From JAYODW01 sp038116745 (GTDB lineage: Bacteria > Pseudomonadota > Gammaproteobacteria > Ga0077536), in the NCBI GenBank assembly GCA_038116745.1, contig JAYODW010000030.1, forward strand, positions 1 through 64,000: a DNA stretch of 64,000 bases. Direction: 5' to 3'. A program made the position numbers and the translations under genes. The notes under the pieces were generated by a model that did no database searches, had not been told where the DNA came from, and saw nothing but the letters and a program-made list of their open reading frames with translations. Numbering within the stretch: the stretch's first letter is position 1; the number at the start of each line of letters is the position of its first letter. Below are positions 11,801 through 19,339 of this stretch, one piece after another.

Positions 11801-13635
11801 ATCAGGCGTGCGCGATAGTGGGCCAGCGACCTACGTTCTTTATTACTGCCACTGAGCGCTTTTCGGTAGCGGTCGAGATAGACGAATTCGGGCGCATCAA
11901 AGGTGACCGTGGTTCCCGCTGCGTAAAGCCCGCTGCCTTGCCGCGGAGCAACCAGCTCCTCGCCGTATTCACTGACGACGGTGACGGAGACCGCGGCATT
12001 CGCTTGGACCACCACATCGGCGACGCTCTGTTCCTGATAGAACCCTCCTGTACTCGCGCCAAAGCCGATATCCCATCCGGCTGCGCGCACGTATGGAACC
12101 GATACTTTCGACAGGATCTCCACACCGTTCCACACCACGGTGACGGCTCCACCGCTCGTCTCTGCATTGGCTGTAAGCACAACCACGACCTGTGCCGGTT
12201 CCTGACCGGTGGTCAGCGCAAGATACTGTCCTGACTCCGGGTCCGTTGCCAGGTCGTAGGCCGGGGCCGCCCCGTCTGCTCGTACGCCGTCGAAGGAGAC
12301 ACCGCCGATCACGACTCCGTCGTAAACCACCTCGACTGCCGGTGCGCTGTCACATGCACCTCCGCCGGCACAATCGCTGCTGTTGTCGAAAGAATCGAAT
12401 CTGACCGACAGCCCCTCGCTGACGCCGCCGGCACCGAGGTCCACGACATCGATCTGCGGTCCAAAATTGAAGCTGAATCCATCGGCCGGGGGGGCTGTCC
12501 CATCCGTCAAACGGACCTTAAAAGAGACCTTCAGATCTTTGATCAGCTGCGGCGGCAACGGGCGCAGCAAAAGACCTCCACTCTGACCCTGCGCGCTTTG
12601 AGTGAGGCGGACATACGGGGTCGTCGTCACATCAGACACAGCGCTTCCGCCCAAGCTCACCGTCTCGTTCAATTCAAGCGCGTCGGGAAACCTGAACAGC
12701 TGCGTAAACCAGTAATCTTCCCCCGCGTCCAACCACGCGCTGCTAACCGGGTTTATCCGAACGAGTCCGTTGCCCGAGCGAGCGCCGGCGACCGGTACAA
12801 CAGCAGTCAATGCACTGAAGAACGATCCACCGCCGCCGCCACCCGACTTGGCTGAGGGCCCACCGGCGCCACCGCTATATCCACCACCACCGCCGCCACC
12901 GCCGTTATGGCCGCCGATCAGCGCATTGTTCACGGGGCCCGCTTCCCCGCCGCCTCCCCAGCCACCGTCAGAGGCGCCGGCGCGACCGTATCCCCCGTTA
13001 TTTCCATTGATATAACTGCGACCGCCGTTGCTGTTCCCCGAATGCGATCCACCGTCTGTATGGAACCCTCCACCCGCTGCACCACCGTATTGGTCATCTC
13101 CGTCCACACTGCCGCCGTTACCATCTTTGCCGCCGTTAGCGTATTGACCGTCTGGCCCGGACTGCCCCGCACCCCCCGAGAAATCCTTGCCCGCGCCGCC
13201 GCCACCACCTGCGATCACCAATATCTCGTAGCGATCCTCTGGCTCCACGGCTGAGGCATCAACGACCTTGACGATCGATGAAGCACCGCCACCGCCGCCA
13301 CCGCTGACATAATTTCCGTCCGCAATACCCTGCTTACCAGCGCAGCCGACGGCGATGCGCAACTCATCCCCGGCAGTGAGGTCCGCGTACCCTCGAATGC
13401 GGGCACCCCAACCACCGGTCCTACTGTTATCCGGCAAGGTCCCCCCTTGGGCACCGCTGGCGTCGAGCAGATAGCGCCCTGTTTCCGGCACGGTGTAGGT
13501 AGAGAAAGTCCCGCAGCTGGTGAAATCTCTGGCGTTCACGGATTGCGCCACAACCATGCTTAGGAATAACGCGAGCCAGCGAGGCGCTGGGATCAGAAAC
13601 GCCATGACTTGTGCGGCGGAGTTACTGAATTTCAC
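2827..13635 (-). CDS. B: giant secreted multidomain protein (3602 aa) with glycine-rich, lectin-like, LamG, PA14-like, EF-hand and TcA-like C-terminal parts
   Basis: About 3600 residues, exported (signal peptide 1-35, cleavage near VNA-RD). The start is a GTG whose first bases overlap the stop of gene A (GTGA). Domains by position: ALK/LTK-type glycine-rich domain (38-297, runs of G6-G8 and conserved GA-x-GG), lectin-like beta-sandwich (308-545, ADGFSFNFGP), LamG-like domain (712-897), PA14-like domain (902-1039, FWMTAGDGGRLLIDG), a 1400-residue core with no family I recognise, one EF-hand/dockerin-like loop (about 2557-2570, DINNDGVINESD), a helical segment with GTPYEGTIGPGKIFKEGY (about 2841), a long helical bundle (3026-3346) and a beta-rich end (3350-3602) containing RIRSVGV. 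The bundle plus end resembles the TcB-binding part of Tc toxin TcA subunits; that is a by-eye remote match. Paralogue of 19340-30964. No enzyme motif seen. Function unknown; adhesion or contact-dependent delivery is a hypothesis. Confidence 0.85.
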   Translation of the reverse strand: MKFSNSAAQVMAFLIPAPRWLALFLSMVVAQSVNARDFTSCGTFSTYTVPETGRYLLDASGAQGGTLPDNSRTGGWGARIRGYADLTAGDELRIAVGCAGKQGIADGNYVSGGGGGGASSIVKVVDASAVEPEDRYEILVIAGGGGGAGKDFSGGAGQSGPDGQYANGGKDGNGGSVDGDDQYGGAAGGGFHTDGGSHSGNSNGGRSYINGNNGGYGRAGASDGGWGGGGEAGPVNNALIGGHNGGGGGGGGYSGGAGGPSAKSGGGGGGSFFSALTAVVPVAGARSGNGLVRINPVSSAWLDAGEDYWFTQLFRFPDALELNETVSLGGSAVSDVTTTPYVRLTQSAQGQSGGLLLRPLPPQLIKDLKVSFKVRLTDGTAPPADGFSFNFGPQIDVVDLGAGGVSEGLSVRFDSFDNSSDCAGGGACDSAPAVEVVYDGVVIGGVSFDGVRADGAAPAYDLATDPESGQYLALTTGQEPAQVVVVLTANAETSGGAVTVVWNGVEILSKVSVPYVRAAGWDIGFGASTGGFYQEQSVADVVVQANAAVSVTVVSEYGEELVAPRQGSGLYAAGTTVTFDAPEFVYLDRYRKALSGSNKERRSLAHYRARLIGGSSNGQSIEPGATIELTENLIVIWRWSLEYLALIDAGTDSVEGLAASAVTPEVDQLGRNWRPQGYNFSSVVYAGIEGDGVKFQPAGYVIENAHSPPERSLQLSGSGDHLYSQAPVGDLIGVDGSFSLEFWVRRESTEVSAEQTLVELASADDAHVLAGFNASGAFAVSDSVNAVVAPVALSDHSWHHWAVVSDMTADTVTLYRDGRVVAGPQSPALNLSGTASIMVGARQQEDGGSAEAFFAGGLNNLRIWRTALSKAKVRSARSQHLIGAGNAALALELPFDLLPQLSSGVYIERRRGTAEPDSVADTETFALEDASIQAGFTLPDESSVPAADAATGYYGWTLRSQLQIERAGIYRFWMTAGDGGRLLIDGRPMGFVDVQNAEAQPLEEALFLDEGNHTVEVSVFDKGGRSLTLQYASQDASLERQDFALSTLRLTARDQLFLGGAQMVSTEGGGIQFEPRNFAAIFPTNKAGAGIAAAVLPGFHFRELPSTAGGTQNIDPAEQGELSDYVGVYWLWDKVFPFQIDVLAMGAPESMLSEITELPYLDAGSGNNDGSTTEKTPLGGGVVTVQKKWIPAGDSLSFGTAFRTQDRRYTFQSVSGALGNFGPFDIGSLRNTDRDGAVAKGATITNVSDSGRIQLNYAPTRFRARLGIGESLDLSSMAALNLQLTPDLPDGAALVALTANVKPSVTPPDLLLDEPGWSAGNGDPWQWDVPGRKFYPLKPGTFVVELKDRNTLETYHLEVVADFPDVRRDFSFWEEENGDYQGEAPDYVTTHTFAPTDAQVFPAAPGAHYRYLVSPQPASPMPVDLDPANVDRWKFLRLGFSEQNTAAVDTSAAIGPRFTETSANSRSVLVFSFLPTSGIAVGDPARENVAVRVVTSLPAFDEAGQPINYQDGEPQIVASRIRGEVWDTAGYGSGYILNEVSNYNAFLYDRTAAVGQWGPVYPVNWSGLFTAETGRRLSIGYYENPGADQGSSLHPPVGWPHVMVHYDTVDFPPQATAPVIYIASQLGSEGYGQDLAVPQPQLVFDPAVYADLAVYNQPDRAQPGFNPNEEHALVAPSNLALMTGDDGLNIGQSAFFALQNQINRTDRGELGSYTSEPFVLAQFTDRTTGERDMRAYLVRTTRGVDEMGGLLTSEDDPTITTPLDFFPARDPATHLMKNAAGDPITQPANPAYTFDKLIFAGQLVEPIYPLNRVTGGLQLALNVGDNLGLMFPVNGERVPQQTLWRDKNRTPWAVAGDVDGNPGQFEYRFWYPLEQSFWLGENSDAVVTGRPVCWLPEDPAHLGSYTATTCVPQATRYSAYWQENYPVLKRGETLSNGGGEHQAEHPLAPGLPAVVGWASAEIVFDSATPGMVIDEDNRAEYTARFERLLDVQDAAYTADAMPDGLSPENPDRVSVEGTRWYFNDLYGSLNRRFYFDNTLSQLIVRGRLNGYESGSPDLAASPMEPTVLEPSRLSSSDVTALSELGSGSSEWSSAIGELYAKTNYNRAETYTDDEGEEHAVPAGIVVPLGLEVAAVDAGGSVRYRPLRSLGTGATLVPNPAALAWPVGQATYVTLVENNHPDASGAVTLHVVRLGDERFRGSIAVLTPRNAFDEKVQLKHTGDFGGDTAEIYYQWWVHDIAPLDGLATPDDAAATGWLPYAQGTGLDAISFQGRPDVTLSDKLFYVRYGYAAELSAAEDAAGYNPAPPGETNENVTSGSVHDSAWHLVSSGSATADWTSPLNDAAVAVPYQWAGAANSPQLQPSGVYTYVPQLLMGWVKRVLDAVTPYEARYSEDFSGDAPATFSSMLMEAGAPYRGPCALNAEKDYIESVGLICVYETVARRAAELSAGQPANPGINQARLLAHTRLKTLYELFASEAYADAQNGSLSLASYSGDTSDALIAANPYVFAFMNQEPTLLQEELGLLRGTDHPYAYPVQNRIYPNYFRGLGEAAYNVNYNISDINNDGVINESDALTLYPAGHGDAWGWYLAAAKQHYELLRSSNFDWQARPELYARQGNVVEVDFLDEQSFARSAATRVKVGVSVVKATYRDAFVLDPDGQTQGYTDTADPERAFGVVEWANRAGQSGVFDWMVGNAILPLDAVDSQTGEPLEGLARLERGTTEADLATLALSVRELQSEIDGIDGGLTPLGLDQDAVRFGLDPFFDGTAGSGWQRKTHFEQTYDAALAAARNARQALDYVSTASQNLRVIADDTQLLKEQAIKTDLAYRDRLILLLGTPYEGTIGPGKIFKEGYTGPDTVTYMYLAANSVEQVLPQGPFENGTSGAYRNVRLRVSREHCETAGDEVGCAAQSDNLPQISLAGTQGGGLSFADVEGLSTIDSSAIRGLFESFYLLDEKSDGATNFGGEKRAYDAVYLESSCEPTEDDVERLCVEIPIATASSFAFTAPTEWGQRQAPGKIQSGINRVLRAEVELASAIEDYNSYLDILQNRATQAEARLIKIFASQQWRREFVRTGKALALQSASLSAVETLLKATGRVIQSRSDNAIMALPTVVGLASDVFAPLRAAIDTAAGSLTGLVGRLASGASIAQTFSEYEAKLNAFANSNNLAGYQEFTDLVELMKSISDELLDERGYRFAIASALEQQVGSRMLLRREVAEAQRALVERAAYNKMIAARAQRNRYADMAIRQSRDEAARKYEEAMDNALRYAWLAAQSYDYETSLSPGHPANPRPLLEALQRERQLGQWDGDEPKVGNNGIAEALAKVKTNFDALKGDLGLNNPQWETNTFSLRTEALRIRPDGDDANARWKSYLSSARVADLNRDSDFTRRCRPFAANDGLPQPGFKIIFSTEISSGRNFFGRELGPLDQAYSSANFNTRIRSVGVNLVDYDVALDGQQELAATPRVYLVPLGLDYMRYSDQQEPRVRAWKVVNQRIPVPFPLNISDLSELAYQSSVNGLTGTSASLVRMGDFRAVPTVSGAPAGIDPAYTDSALFSRSVWNDKWALFIPAASMRGDQDFALDRFIQTVTDIRLELTTFSASGM

Positions 13636-15641
13636 TGCAGGCTGTCTACGAGGCTTACCCGCCGTAGGTCGATGGTGCCGCGTGACTCAAGATCGTCGCG
13701 CGCCAGGCCGCGGGTTGTTTCTGCGTAAGTCCCGGTCAAAATCTGAGCGTCAGGTGCGGCGTCAAAGGAGATCCGGAACGCTCGGGTCACGGCATAACCC
13801 ACCCTGTGCTGGGGATTGAACGCGTGCCGGAACGGATTGCTGCGGTGAAAAGGATCGAGGCGCAGCGGTTCTGCCGCAGCCGTTTCGAGCACCCGACCGA
13901 CGCCCAGCTCTCCCGCCAGAGGCCAGCTAAGGTAGTAAGTCTCGGGCAGGTCCGGTGGTCTAGCAGTGAGGGTATCGACGTAGTCCACGACGTCAGCCTC
14001 GGTGACGGCGGCAGAATCCCCGCCCCCCTCGAGCGCCGCTTTCCAATCGCTGACCGCTTGCAGCAAGCGGGCGGACAGCGTACTGACATCGAGTTTGCGC
14101 GGCAGATCGTAGGCAACGCTGGTCAGTCGCAGGCCACTCCGCTGTCCATCTGGCCGCTGCCTGATGCCCTCGAAGAACGGAATTTTTGTTTCGTCCACGA
14201 CCAGTACTGTGGTTGCCTCGACCCGGTCGGACGCAGTCCTGGTCTGCATCAGGATCCCCCGCGTCAGCAGGCGCGCTCTTCCCGCCGCGTCGACGTGGAT
14301 CATGATCCGCATCGGCAGCTGACTGCGCGCACCCTGCACGGGCTGGCCGGCGCTGCTGAGACTAGTGACCGCATCCAGAGTGACCTGTCCTACCCACAAG
14401 CCTGTGAACGTGTCAGGCGGTGGCGTATCACTCGTGTCCGCTGAGAGGGCCTCATTCGTCGCGACCACCGGCAGGTAACGATGGGTAGACCCGCCCCCGG
14501 GCAGGGCAACGTCTATCTCGTAGAGCTGTTCGCGATAGTTGAGGCCGCTGTTCCAGTCGCGCAGCACGCCAACTGTTACTGTCCGACTGTCTCCGCCGGG
14601 CAGGGAGGCGGCCTGCCAGCCGGCTACGAAGTCGACTGTCCGTTTTTGCCAGGCAAGCTCTTCAGGCACCGGTTCGAGCGCTGACATGACCAGGTCATTG
14701 GCGGCTGGATCCGACGCCGCCGGCAGCAGCCGCTTGATCGTGACGGCGACCGGCGCAACGGCAGACGCGTCTACGTTGGAGAAGGTCAGCTCAGAAGGCG
14801 AGAGAAGAACTGCTTCAGCCGTCGGGTCGTTGGGATCGCTTACCGGCAGTGAGCCGGGACCCGGGCCAAAATTCCAGGTGCCGGTCACTGCGCCCGGAAA
14901 GTCGGTCTCCACCGGCCCCGTCCACCCGTTCCCGGGCAGGTCGTAGGGCACGTTAATCCAATACGCCTTCCCGCTTGTGACCGGGTCCTGGGCTTTGACC
15001 GCCTTCCACTGTCCGGTGGCTGAATCGAGCTCCTGTATCGTGGCATCGACGCCAAAACCACCAACCGAAATTCCCGAACCTGACAGGAACGCGCTGAAGG
15101 CAGGGTCCCCGCGGACGCCGAAACCAACGAGGTTGAAGCCACCCTTGACCCACACCGGCCGGTAAAAATCGACTTCGCCGGCGATATCCAGAGCGCCGGC
15201 GGGCGCACCGTCGACTGCGCTGACGCCGCTGGTCGGCGACACGTGCACGAGGTAGCCGTGGTTCGCGCGACAGAGGATCAGGTCGGTTTCATCGGAACCC
15301 GGATTGAGCTTCCACTGGCTCCAACCACCCTGGTCGAAGAGTGTCTCAGGGCTGGCGGAGAATTCTGCTGTACCCAGCCTTTCGATCGGGCTCGCCACCT
15401 GGTCAACAACAAAGTCGGGGGACAGGAACACCTGATCACAGGTCGGCGGATTACCCGCCGCATCCGCCGCGCCGACCTCGAGCCACACCGCGTTCCAACC
15501 GTATTCAAGCTGCAGTGTCTGGGTAACGACCGCGGCCTGAAGCTGAACGGACAGCAGGCATAACAGAAACAGAACAGCACGGCGCCCCCGCAGGGGAACG
15601 AGCGCCGGCCATCCTGCTTTCACGCAAGGAGAACGAGTCAC
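13632..15641 (-). CDS. A: secreted protein of unknown function preceding giant B
   Basis: 669-aa exported protein with a signal peptide (about 1-36, Arg-rich n-region, leucine-rich core, cleavage near LQA-AV). I do not recognise a characterised family. Recognisable sequence blocks shared with the paralogue at 30961-33216 are GWNAVWLEVG near the mature N-terminus, FYRPVWVKGGFNLVGFGV, SGKAYWINVPY, GLWVGQVTLDAVTSL, HVDAAGRARLL, and DPFHRSNPFRHAFNPQH near the end. Predicted mainly beta. The stop overlaps the GTG of the giant gene by four bases, so the two are probably translationally coupled and made together. The GTG start at 15641 has no clear Shine-Dalgarno; an alternative GTG lies six codons downstream. 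Lacks the two cysteine-rich inserts of its paralogue. Confidence 0.8.
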   Translation of the reverse strand: MTRSPCVKAGWPALVPLRGRRAVLFLLCLLSVQLQAAVVTQTLQLEYGWNAVWLEVGAADAAGNPPTCDQVFLSPDFVVDQVASPIERLGTAEFSASPETLFDQGGWSQWKLNPGSDETDLILCRANHGYLVHVSPTSGVSAVDGAPAGALDIAGEVDFYRPVWVKGGFNLVGFGVRGDPAFSAFLSGSGISVGGFGVDATIQELDSATGQWKAVKAQDPVTSGKAYWINVPYDLPGNGWTGPVETDFPGAVTGTWNFGPGPGSLPVSDPNDPTAEAVLLSPSELTFSNVDASAVAPVAVTIKRLLPAASDPAANDLVMSALEPVPEELAWQKRTVDFVAGWQAASLPGGDSRTVTVGVLRDWNSGLNYREQLYEIDVALPGGGSTHRYLPVVATNEALSADTSDTPPPDTFTGLWVGQVTLDAVTSLSSAGQPVQGARSQLPMRIMIHVDAAGRARLLTRGILMQTRTASDRVEATTVLVVDETKIPFFEGIRQRPDGQRSGLRLTSVAYDLPRKLDVSTLSARLLQAVSDWKAALEGGGDSAAVTEADVVDYVDTLTARPPDLPETYYLSWPLAGELGVGRVLETAAAEPLRLDPFHRSNPFRHAFNPQHRVGYAVTRAFRISFDAAPDAQILTGTYAETTRGLARDDLESRGTIDLRRVSLVDSLQ

Positions 15642-15751
15642 ACGGAAAGTCTATGCCAGTCAGGCGTGGACATAAATTGGTTGCGCGCCGGGCCTTCGGG
15701 TCATGGCAAAACCGCTCTGCAGACCACGCTCAACGGCAAGGTCTCGCCCCG

Positions 15752-16159
15752 CGCTCAATCTCCCAGCAGCAGCTCCAGCACTCCGGCCGGCAAGCCGCGG
15801 CGTTCCGGCAGCACCGGATAAGAATTCGGGTCGAACGGGTTCGTACCCGCCGCAATCTCCCGCGTGTCGCTCCATCCGTCGTTGTCGTCGTCAAGATCAG
15901 CGTTGTTGCCGATGCCATCGTTGTCAGTGTCAAACCACTCGCTTGGATCGAGCGGGAAGCGATCCACACCGTCCATAAAGCCATCGTTATCGTCGTCCGG
16001 ATCGGCGTTGTTCCCGATACGGTCACCGTCCGTATCCACCGTCTCCGTCGCGTCATACGGCAGCGCGTCCTCAGCATCCAGCACCCCGTCGCCGTCGGAA
16101 TCAACCACCAGCGGGTCCACAGACACCGCGCGCTCTTCAGCACGACCCGTCACTATCGA
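15752..16159. repeat. Near-identical direct repeat, copy 2 (3' end of gene C')
   Basis: Partner of 212-619: 408 bp, same orientation, 9 mismatches, no gaps. It encodes the C-terminal TSP3 repeats and the final LPERRGLPAGVLELLLG tail of the C-family proteins. As a long direct repeat 15.5 kb apart it could also recombine and delete the A-B-C unit between the copies. Confidence 0.95.
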
Positions 16160-18265
16160 CCCCTGAGCCAGCAACCGCGGCAGGTCGCTATTCCCCACCG
16201 CCACACCTTCCAGGGTGATCGTCTGGTCCACCCCACTCGCCGTGCCCAGCCCCGCGTGGTTCAGCTGCAGGATCGAATCTACCCGCGGCGCATTGCTTTC
16301 GTCGCGCGTAACCACCGACTTGATCGACAGATAATTCGCGAGCGGCCCCGCCTTTCCGGCCAACACTTCGACAAGATCGATAACGTCGTTCTCCCACTCG
16401 GAAAAGTCCGTCACCACATCCGCCGTCTGCTGCGCTTCAAAGCTGAAGCGGTCGCCGCTGCGCCCGCCCGTCAGCGTGTTCGCGCCCGGACCGCCGCGCA
16501 GCGTGTCACTCTGGCTACCGCCAGTGAGTTCATCGGCGCTCTCACCGCCGTTCATCACGTTAGACACCGTATCGTCGCCGTGCATCACCAGCGGCACCGT
16601 CGACAGACGGTAGTTCCATACCCGCACCCCGTCCCAGCGCGACGCCTGGTAGTCCTGCACCAGCCGACGCCCGAACACGCCGAGCGCGCCGTCGTACACC
16701 AACACTTCGGACAAATCGCCGGTGAACAAACGCTCCGCCACGGTCGACGACAGCGCCCGCGCACCGCCCAGGGTCGCATACGACGACAGCAGCGACTCAT
16801 CCCCTGCCACCGCCGTAAAGCGCGCCGTCCCGCCGCCCAGCCGGAAATCGATCGTCGACACACCCGCAGACTGCATCAGCGTCACACCCGGCGTACGGCC
16901 GAAGGCCAACGCCTCGCCGGCAGGACCCGTGATCGACGAGCCGTTCTGCACCACGCGCAGACCTGCGCCTGCCTCCTCGAGAGTCAGTTCCAGCGCCACA
17001 TCGGAAGACGAGAACAACGTCTGGGGCGATGCCGTCTCCTCGCCGGCACCAAACACCGCAAACGCTGTGAACTCATCGGCCAGCGAAAGGTCGCGGTCGT
17101 CGAGGTATAGAAACTCTGCGCCGCTGAACTCCACCCGGCCCGCGCCATCAGCGCTCGGCTGAAAAGCCAGCTCAGGCTGATAGCCGTCGCGCTCCGAACC
17201 GCTCAGATCGGGCCACTCCGCCAGCCGCTCAGCCGCAGCCACGCGCTCCGCATCCAGCCACACCGCCGGGCGGTTCTGGAGACCGGAACCCGGGGAGAAC
17301 ACTTCCACCCTGACCGCCGTCTCCGCCGGCACCACAGCGTCAGACCCGAGATCCTCCAAGAGAAAACGCACCGCCCGCTGGGTGTAATCCAGGGCCACGT
17401 CAACGCTCACCCGGCCCGCCAGAACGTCCGCGTAGCTGAACGCGTCACCCGCACCCAGCACGTCCTCGCCGTTCCGCCAGGTCAGACCAGCAGCGTCTTC
17501 CAGCAGCGTCAGCTGCAGCAACGAGGCCGAGGTATCCGTATCCACCACCGAAAAATAAACGCCGGCATTGCCGCCGGCCGTGACCAGCAGCGTCGCGTTC
17601 TGCAGCAGCGGTACTCGGTTGTCCCCGTTCGGATCCGTGCCGCGCCGGAACTCCTCCGCGTTGGACCACCCGTCCCCGTCCGGGTCGCCCCCGGCATCGC
17701 TGCCGCTCAGCGCGTCCAGACCATACAGGGACTCCCAGCTGTCCGGCATGCTGTCGCCGTCCGAGTCGGTCTGCGGCACGTTGGTGATGAAATCGAAGCG
17801 GAATTCTTTCCGGCGGTCGTTCCCGCTCGTGGACAGGACCGGGAGCTGCCGGGCATCGAACGGCAGCGCTGGTCGTCCGTCCACCGTGGCGGACTGGATG
17901 GCGAAGGACTTGCCCGGGGCCGCCACGAGCGTCGTGGTCTGGCGGTCGTCGAAAGGCGCACTCTCCTGGTCGATCTCGAGCCGGTAGGAGAACTCGCCGT
18001 CAGCCACCGGATACAGCGGTGTGTTCAGGGTCAACACACGGGACGGACTCGCTGTATCGACGATAACCAGGCTCAACTGCCCGGCGTAGAGCTGATAGGC
18101 AGCACCTGCGCCTGCGTGGATCACCTTGCCGTAGATGACCTTGTGCGGCTCCGGCAAGCTGTTGGCCAGGGCCAGCGGGCTCACGCTCAACAGCCATAGC
18201 GCAACGACCCCGAGACCGGACCGACAGTGACGCCACGCAAGCGGCCGGAACGCGCTACGGCGCAT
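15755..18265 (-). CDS. C': secreted multidomain calcium-binding protein, paralogue of C
   Basis: 836-aa exported protein with the same length and domain order as the gene at 215-2725: signal peptide (about 1-34, cleavage near ALA-NS), N-terminal beta-domain (VIYGKVIHAGAG), TSP3-like pair (DSDGDSMPDSWE, DPDGDGWSNAEEF), cadherin-like segment (GDAFSYADVLAGRVSV), LamG-like domain with PAVWLDAERV, RTX-type repeats (NGGESADELTGG, GGPGANTLTGG) followed by SGDRFSF, and four C-terminal TSP3 repeats. The ATG overlaps the end of the PPIase gene by 11 bases and is preceded by GGGAG, so translation is likely coupled. The RTX part lacks an obvious type I secretion signal and the protein has a Sec signal, so I expect Sec-dependent export. 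Structural role inferred only. Confidence 0.8.
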   Translation of the reverse strand: MRRSAFRPLAWRHCRSGLGVVALWLLSVSPLALANSLPEPHKVIYGKVIHAGAGAAYQLYAGQLSLVIVDTASPSRVLTLNTPLYPVADGEFSYRLEIDQESAPFDDRQTTTLVAAPGKSFAIQSATVDGRPALPFDARQLPVLSTSGNDRRKEFRFDFITNVPQTDSDGDSMPDSWESLYGLDALSGSDAGGDPDGDGWSNAEEFRRGTDPNGDNRVPLLQNATLLVTAGGNAGVYFSVVDTDTSASLLQLTLLEDAAGLTWRNGEDVLGAGDAFSYADVLAGRVSVDVALDYTQRAVRFLLEDLGSDAVVPAETAVRVEVFSPGSGLQNRPAVWLDAERVAAAERLAEWPDLSGSERDGYQPELAFQPSADGAGRVEFSGAEFLYLDDRDLSLADEFTAFAVFGAGEETASPQTLFSSSDVALELTLEEAGAGLRVVQNGSSITGPAGEALAFGRTPGVTLMQSAGVSTIDFRLGGGTARFTAVAGDESLLSSYATLGGARALSSTVAERLFTGDLSEVLVYDGALGVFGRRLVQDYQASRWDGVRVWNYRLSTVPLVMHGDDTVSNVMNGGESADELTGGSQSDTLRGGPGANTLTGGRSGDRFSFEAQQTADVVTDFSEWENDVIDLVEVLAGKAGPLANYLSIKSVVTRDESNAPRVDSILQLNHAGLGTASGVDQTITLEGVAVGNSDLPRLLAQGSIVTGRAEERAVSVDPLVVDSDGDGVLDAEDALPYDATETVDTDGDRIGNNADPDDDNDGFMDGVDRFPLDPSEWFDTDNDGIGNNADLDDDNDGWSDTREIAAGTNPFDPNSYPVLPERRGLPAGVLELLLGD

Positions 18266-19337
18266 GCGGGCTCTCCCGGGACGTCAGCGCCGGCGGCGAC
18301 AGGCGCCGCACGTCAGGCGGAGACAGGCGCGGCGCGTCAGGCGGCGTCGGCCGGCGACTTCCCTCGCGCGACGGCAGCTCGCTGATCGCGGCCAGCGCCT
18401 CAGGAAAGCGCTGCACCGCAGCCTTGCCCAGCAGCGCCTGTCGGAATTCCTCACGCATCTCGCGGCGACGCTCATTCAGCAGTCCACGCCGGATCGCAGC
18501 GCTGACGGTCTCAAAGGGCTGCACCTCCGCGGCCCGGCGCTCGATCAGGCGCACCAGGAACAGGCCCTCTTTTGAGGCCACGATCTCACTCATCTCGCCC
18601 GGCGATTGCAGCGGTACGGCAAGTTCGAGGACGGCGCTGCGCCAGCCATCCTGCCCGGGGGACTCGTCCAGCCAGCCCAACACGCCACCCTTGAGGCGCG
18701 AGGGCCGATGTTCGGTATTGCCCACCGAGAGCGAACCAAAGCCGCCGCTGACCGGGTAGGCCTCAGCGCCCGCCGCCACTGCCTCGCGGATCTGCGCCAG
18801 ACGCGGCCGGTAGCGCGCCTCGAGCGGCTCCTGACCGCGCGAGTTGAACCACAACACCGCCACGCGCACCGCGGCCGGGCGGGTGTAGGTGGTGTCCCGC
18901 AGGCTGTCATAACGCGCGCGCACCTCGTCATCACTGACCGTCGCGGCCTCGAGACGAGGATTGAGCTCAATCTCCTGCAGGCGCGCGATGAGCAATGACT
19001 CGATCTGCATTGCCGTTTCCGGGTCGCGGTCCACGCCGGCCTGCCGCGCAGCGGCGGCCAGCACCGCCCGCTCGGTCAGGCGCTCGAGCGCCTCGGTGCG
19101 CGCCTGCGGGCTGTCCGCCGGCCCCGGCCGGGTCGCCCACCAGTGACGGAAAAAAGCCTCATCAACCTGCCAGCCCTCACCTCTGGCCAGCACGCCCGGC
19201 TCGCCGGTGCCAGCAGGCGGCGGCGGTGCGCTGCGCTCGCAGCCGCCGAGGCTGACCAGCAGCAGAGCGAGCAGCGCCACGCGGGCACAGTGCCAATGCG
19301 GCGCAGGGTGTCGTACCTGGGCGGGGTCGCAGCGCAC
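18255..19337 (-). CDS. P: lipoprotein peptidyl-prolyl cis-trans isomerase (parvulin/SurA-PpiC type)
   Basis: About 360 aa. Start taken as the GTG at 19337, two bases after the stop of the giant gene, because it gives a lipoprotein signal with a lipobox (SLGGC, Cys near residue 33). The N-terminal part is helical and SurA/PpiC-like (EALERLTERAVLAAAARQAGVDRDPE, then DDEVRARYDSLRDTTY), followed by a parvulin-like segment (GGFGSLSVGNTEHRPSRLKGGVLGWLDE... SPGEMSEIVASKEGLFLVRLIERR). Parvulins isomerise Xaa-Pro bonds and act as periplasmic foldases; here the likely clients are the giant and C-type proteins made from the same mRNA. The C-terminus ends in a proline/arginine-rich low-complexity tail (about 325-360). 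It is present only in the first unit of the duplication. Confidence 0.8.
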   Translation of the reverse strand: MRCDPAQVRHPAPHWHCARVALLALLLVSLGGCERSAPPPPAGTGEPGVLARGEGWQVDEAFFRHWWATRPGPADSPQARTEALERLTERAVLAAAARQAGVDRDPETAMQIESLLIARLQEIELNPRLEAATVSDDEVRARYDSLRDTTYTRPAAVRVAVLWFNSRGQEPLEARYRPRLAQIREAVAAGAEAYPVSGGFGSLSVGNTEHRPSRLKGGVLGWLDESPGQDGWRSAVLELAVPLQSPGEMSEIVASKEGLFLVRLIERRAAEVQPFETVSAAIRRGLLNERRREMREEFRQALLGKAAVQRFPEALAAISELPSREGSRRPTPPDAPRLSPPDVRRLSPPALTSRESPHAP

Positions 19338-19339
19338 GT

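Noticed and set aside
12900..13254. Pro/Ala-rich plus-strand frames in the glycine-rich domain regions (also 24640-25131 and 30074-30598)
   Set aside because: They are complements and frame-shifts of GGC/GGT repeats in the glycine-rich domains, not genes.
15653..17110. Long plus-strand open frame (485 aa) opposite gene C'
   Set aside because: Same effect as above; it starts with nearly the same sequence as the 65-1234 frame only because the underlying 408-bp DNA repeat is shared.
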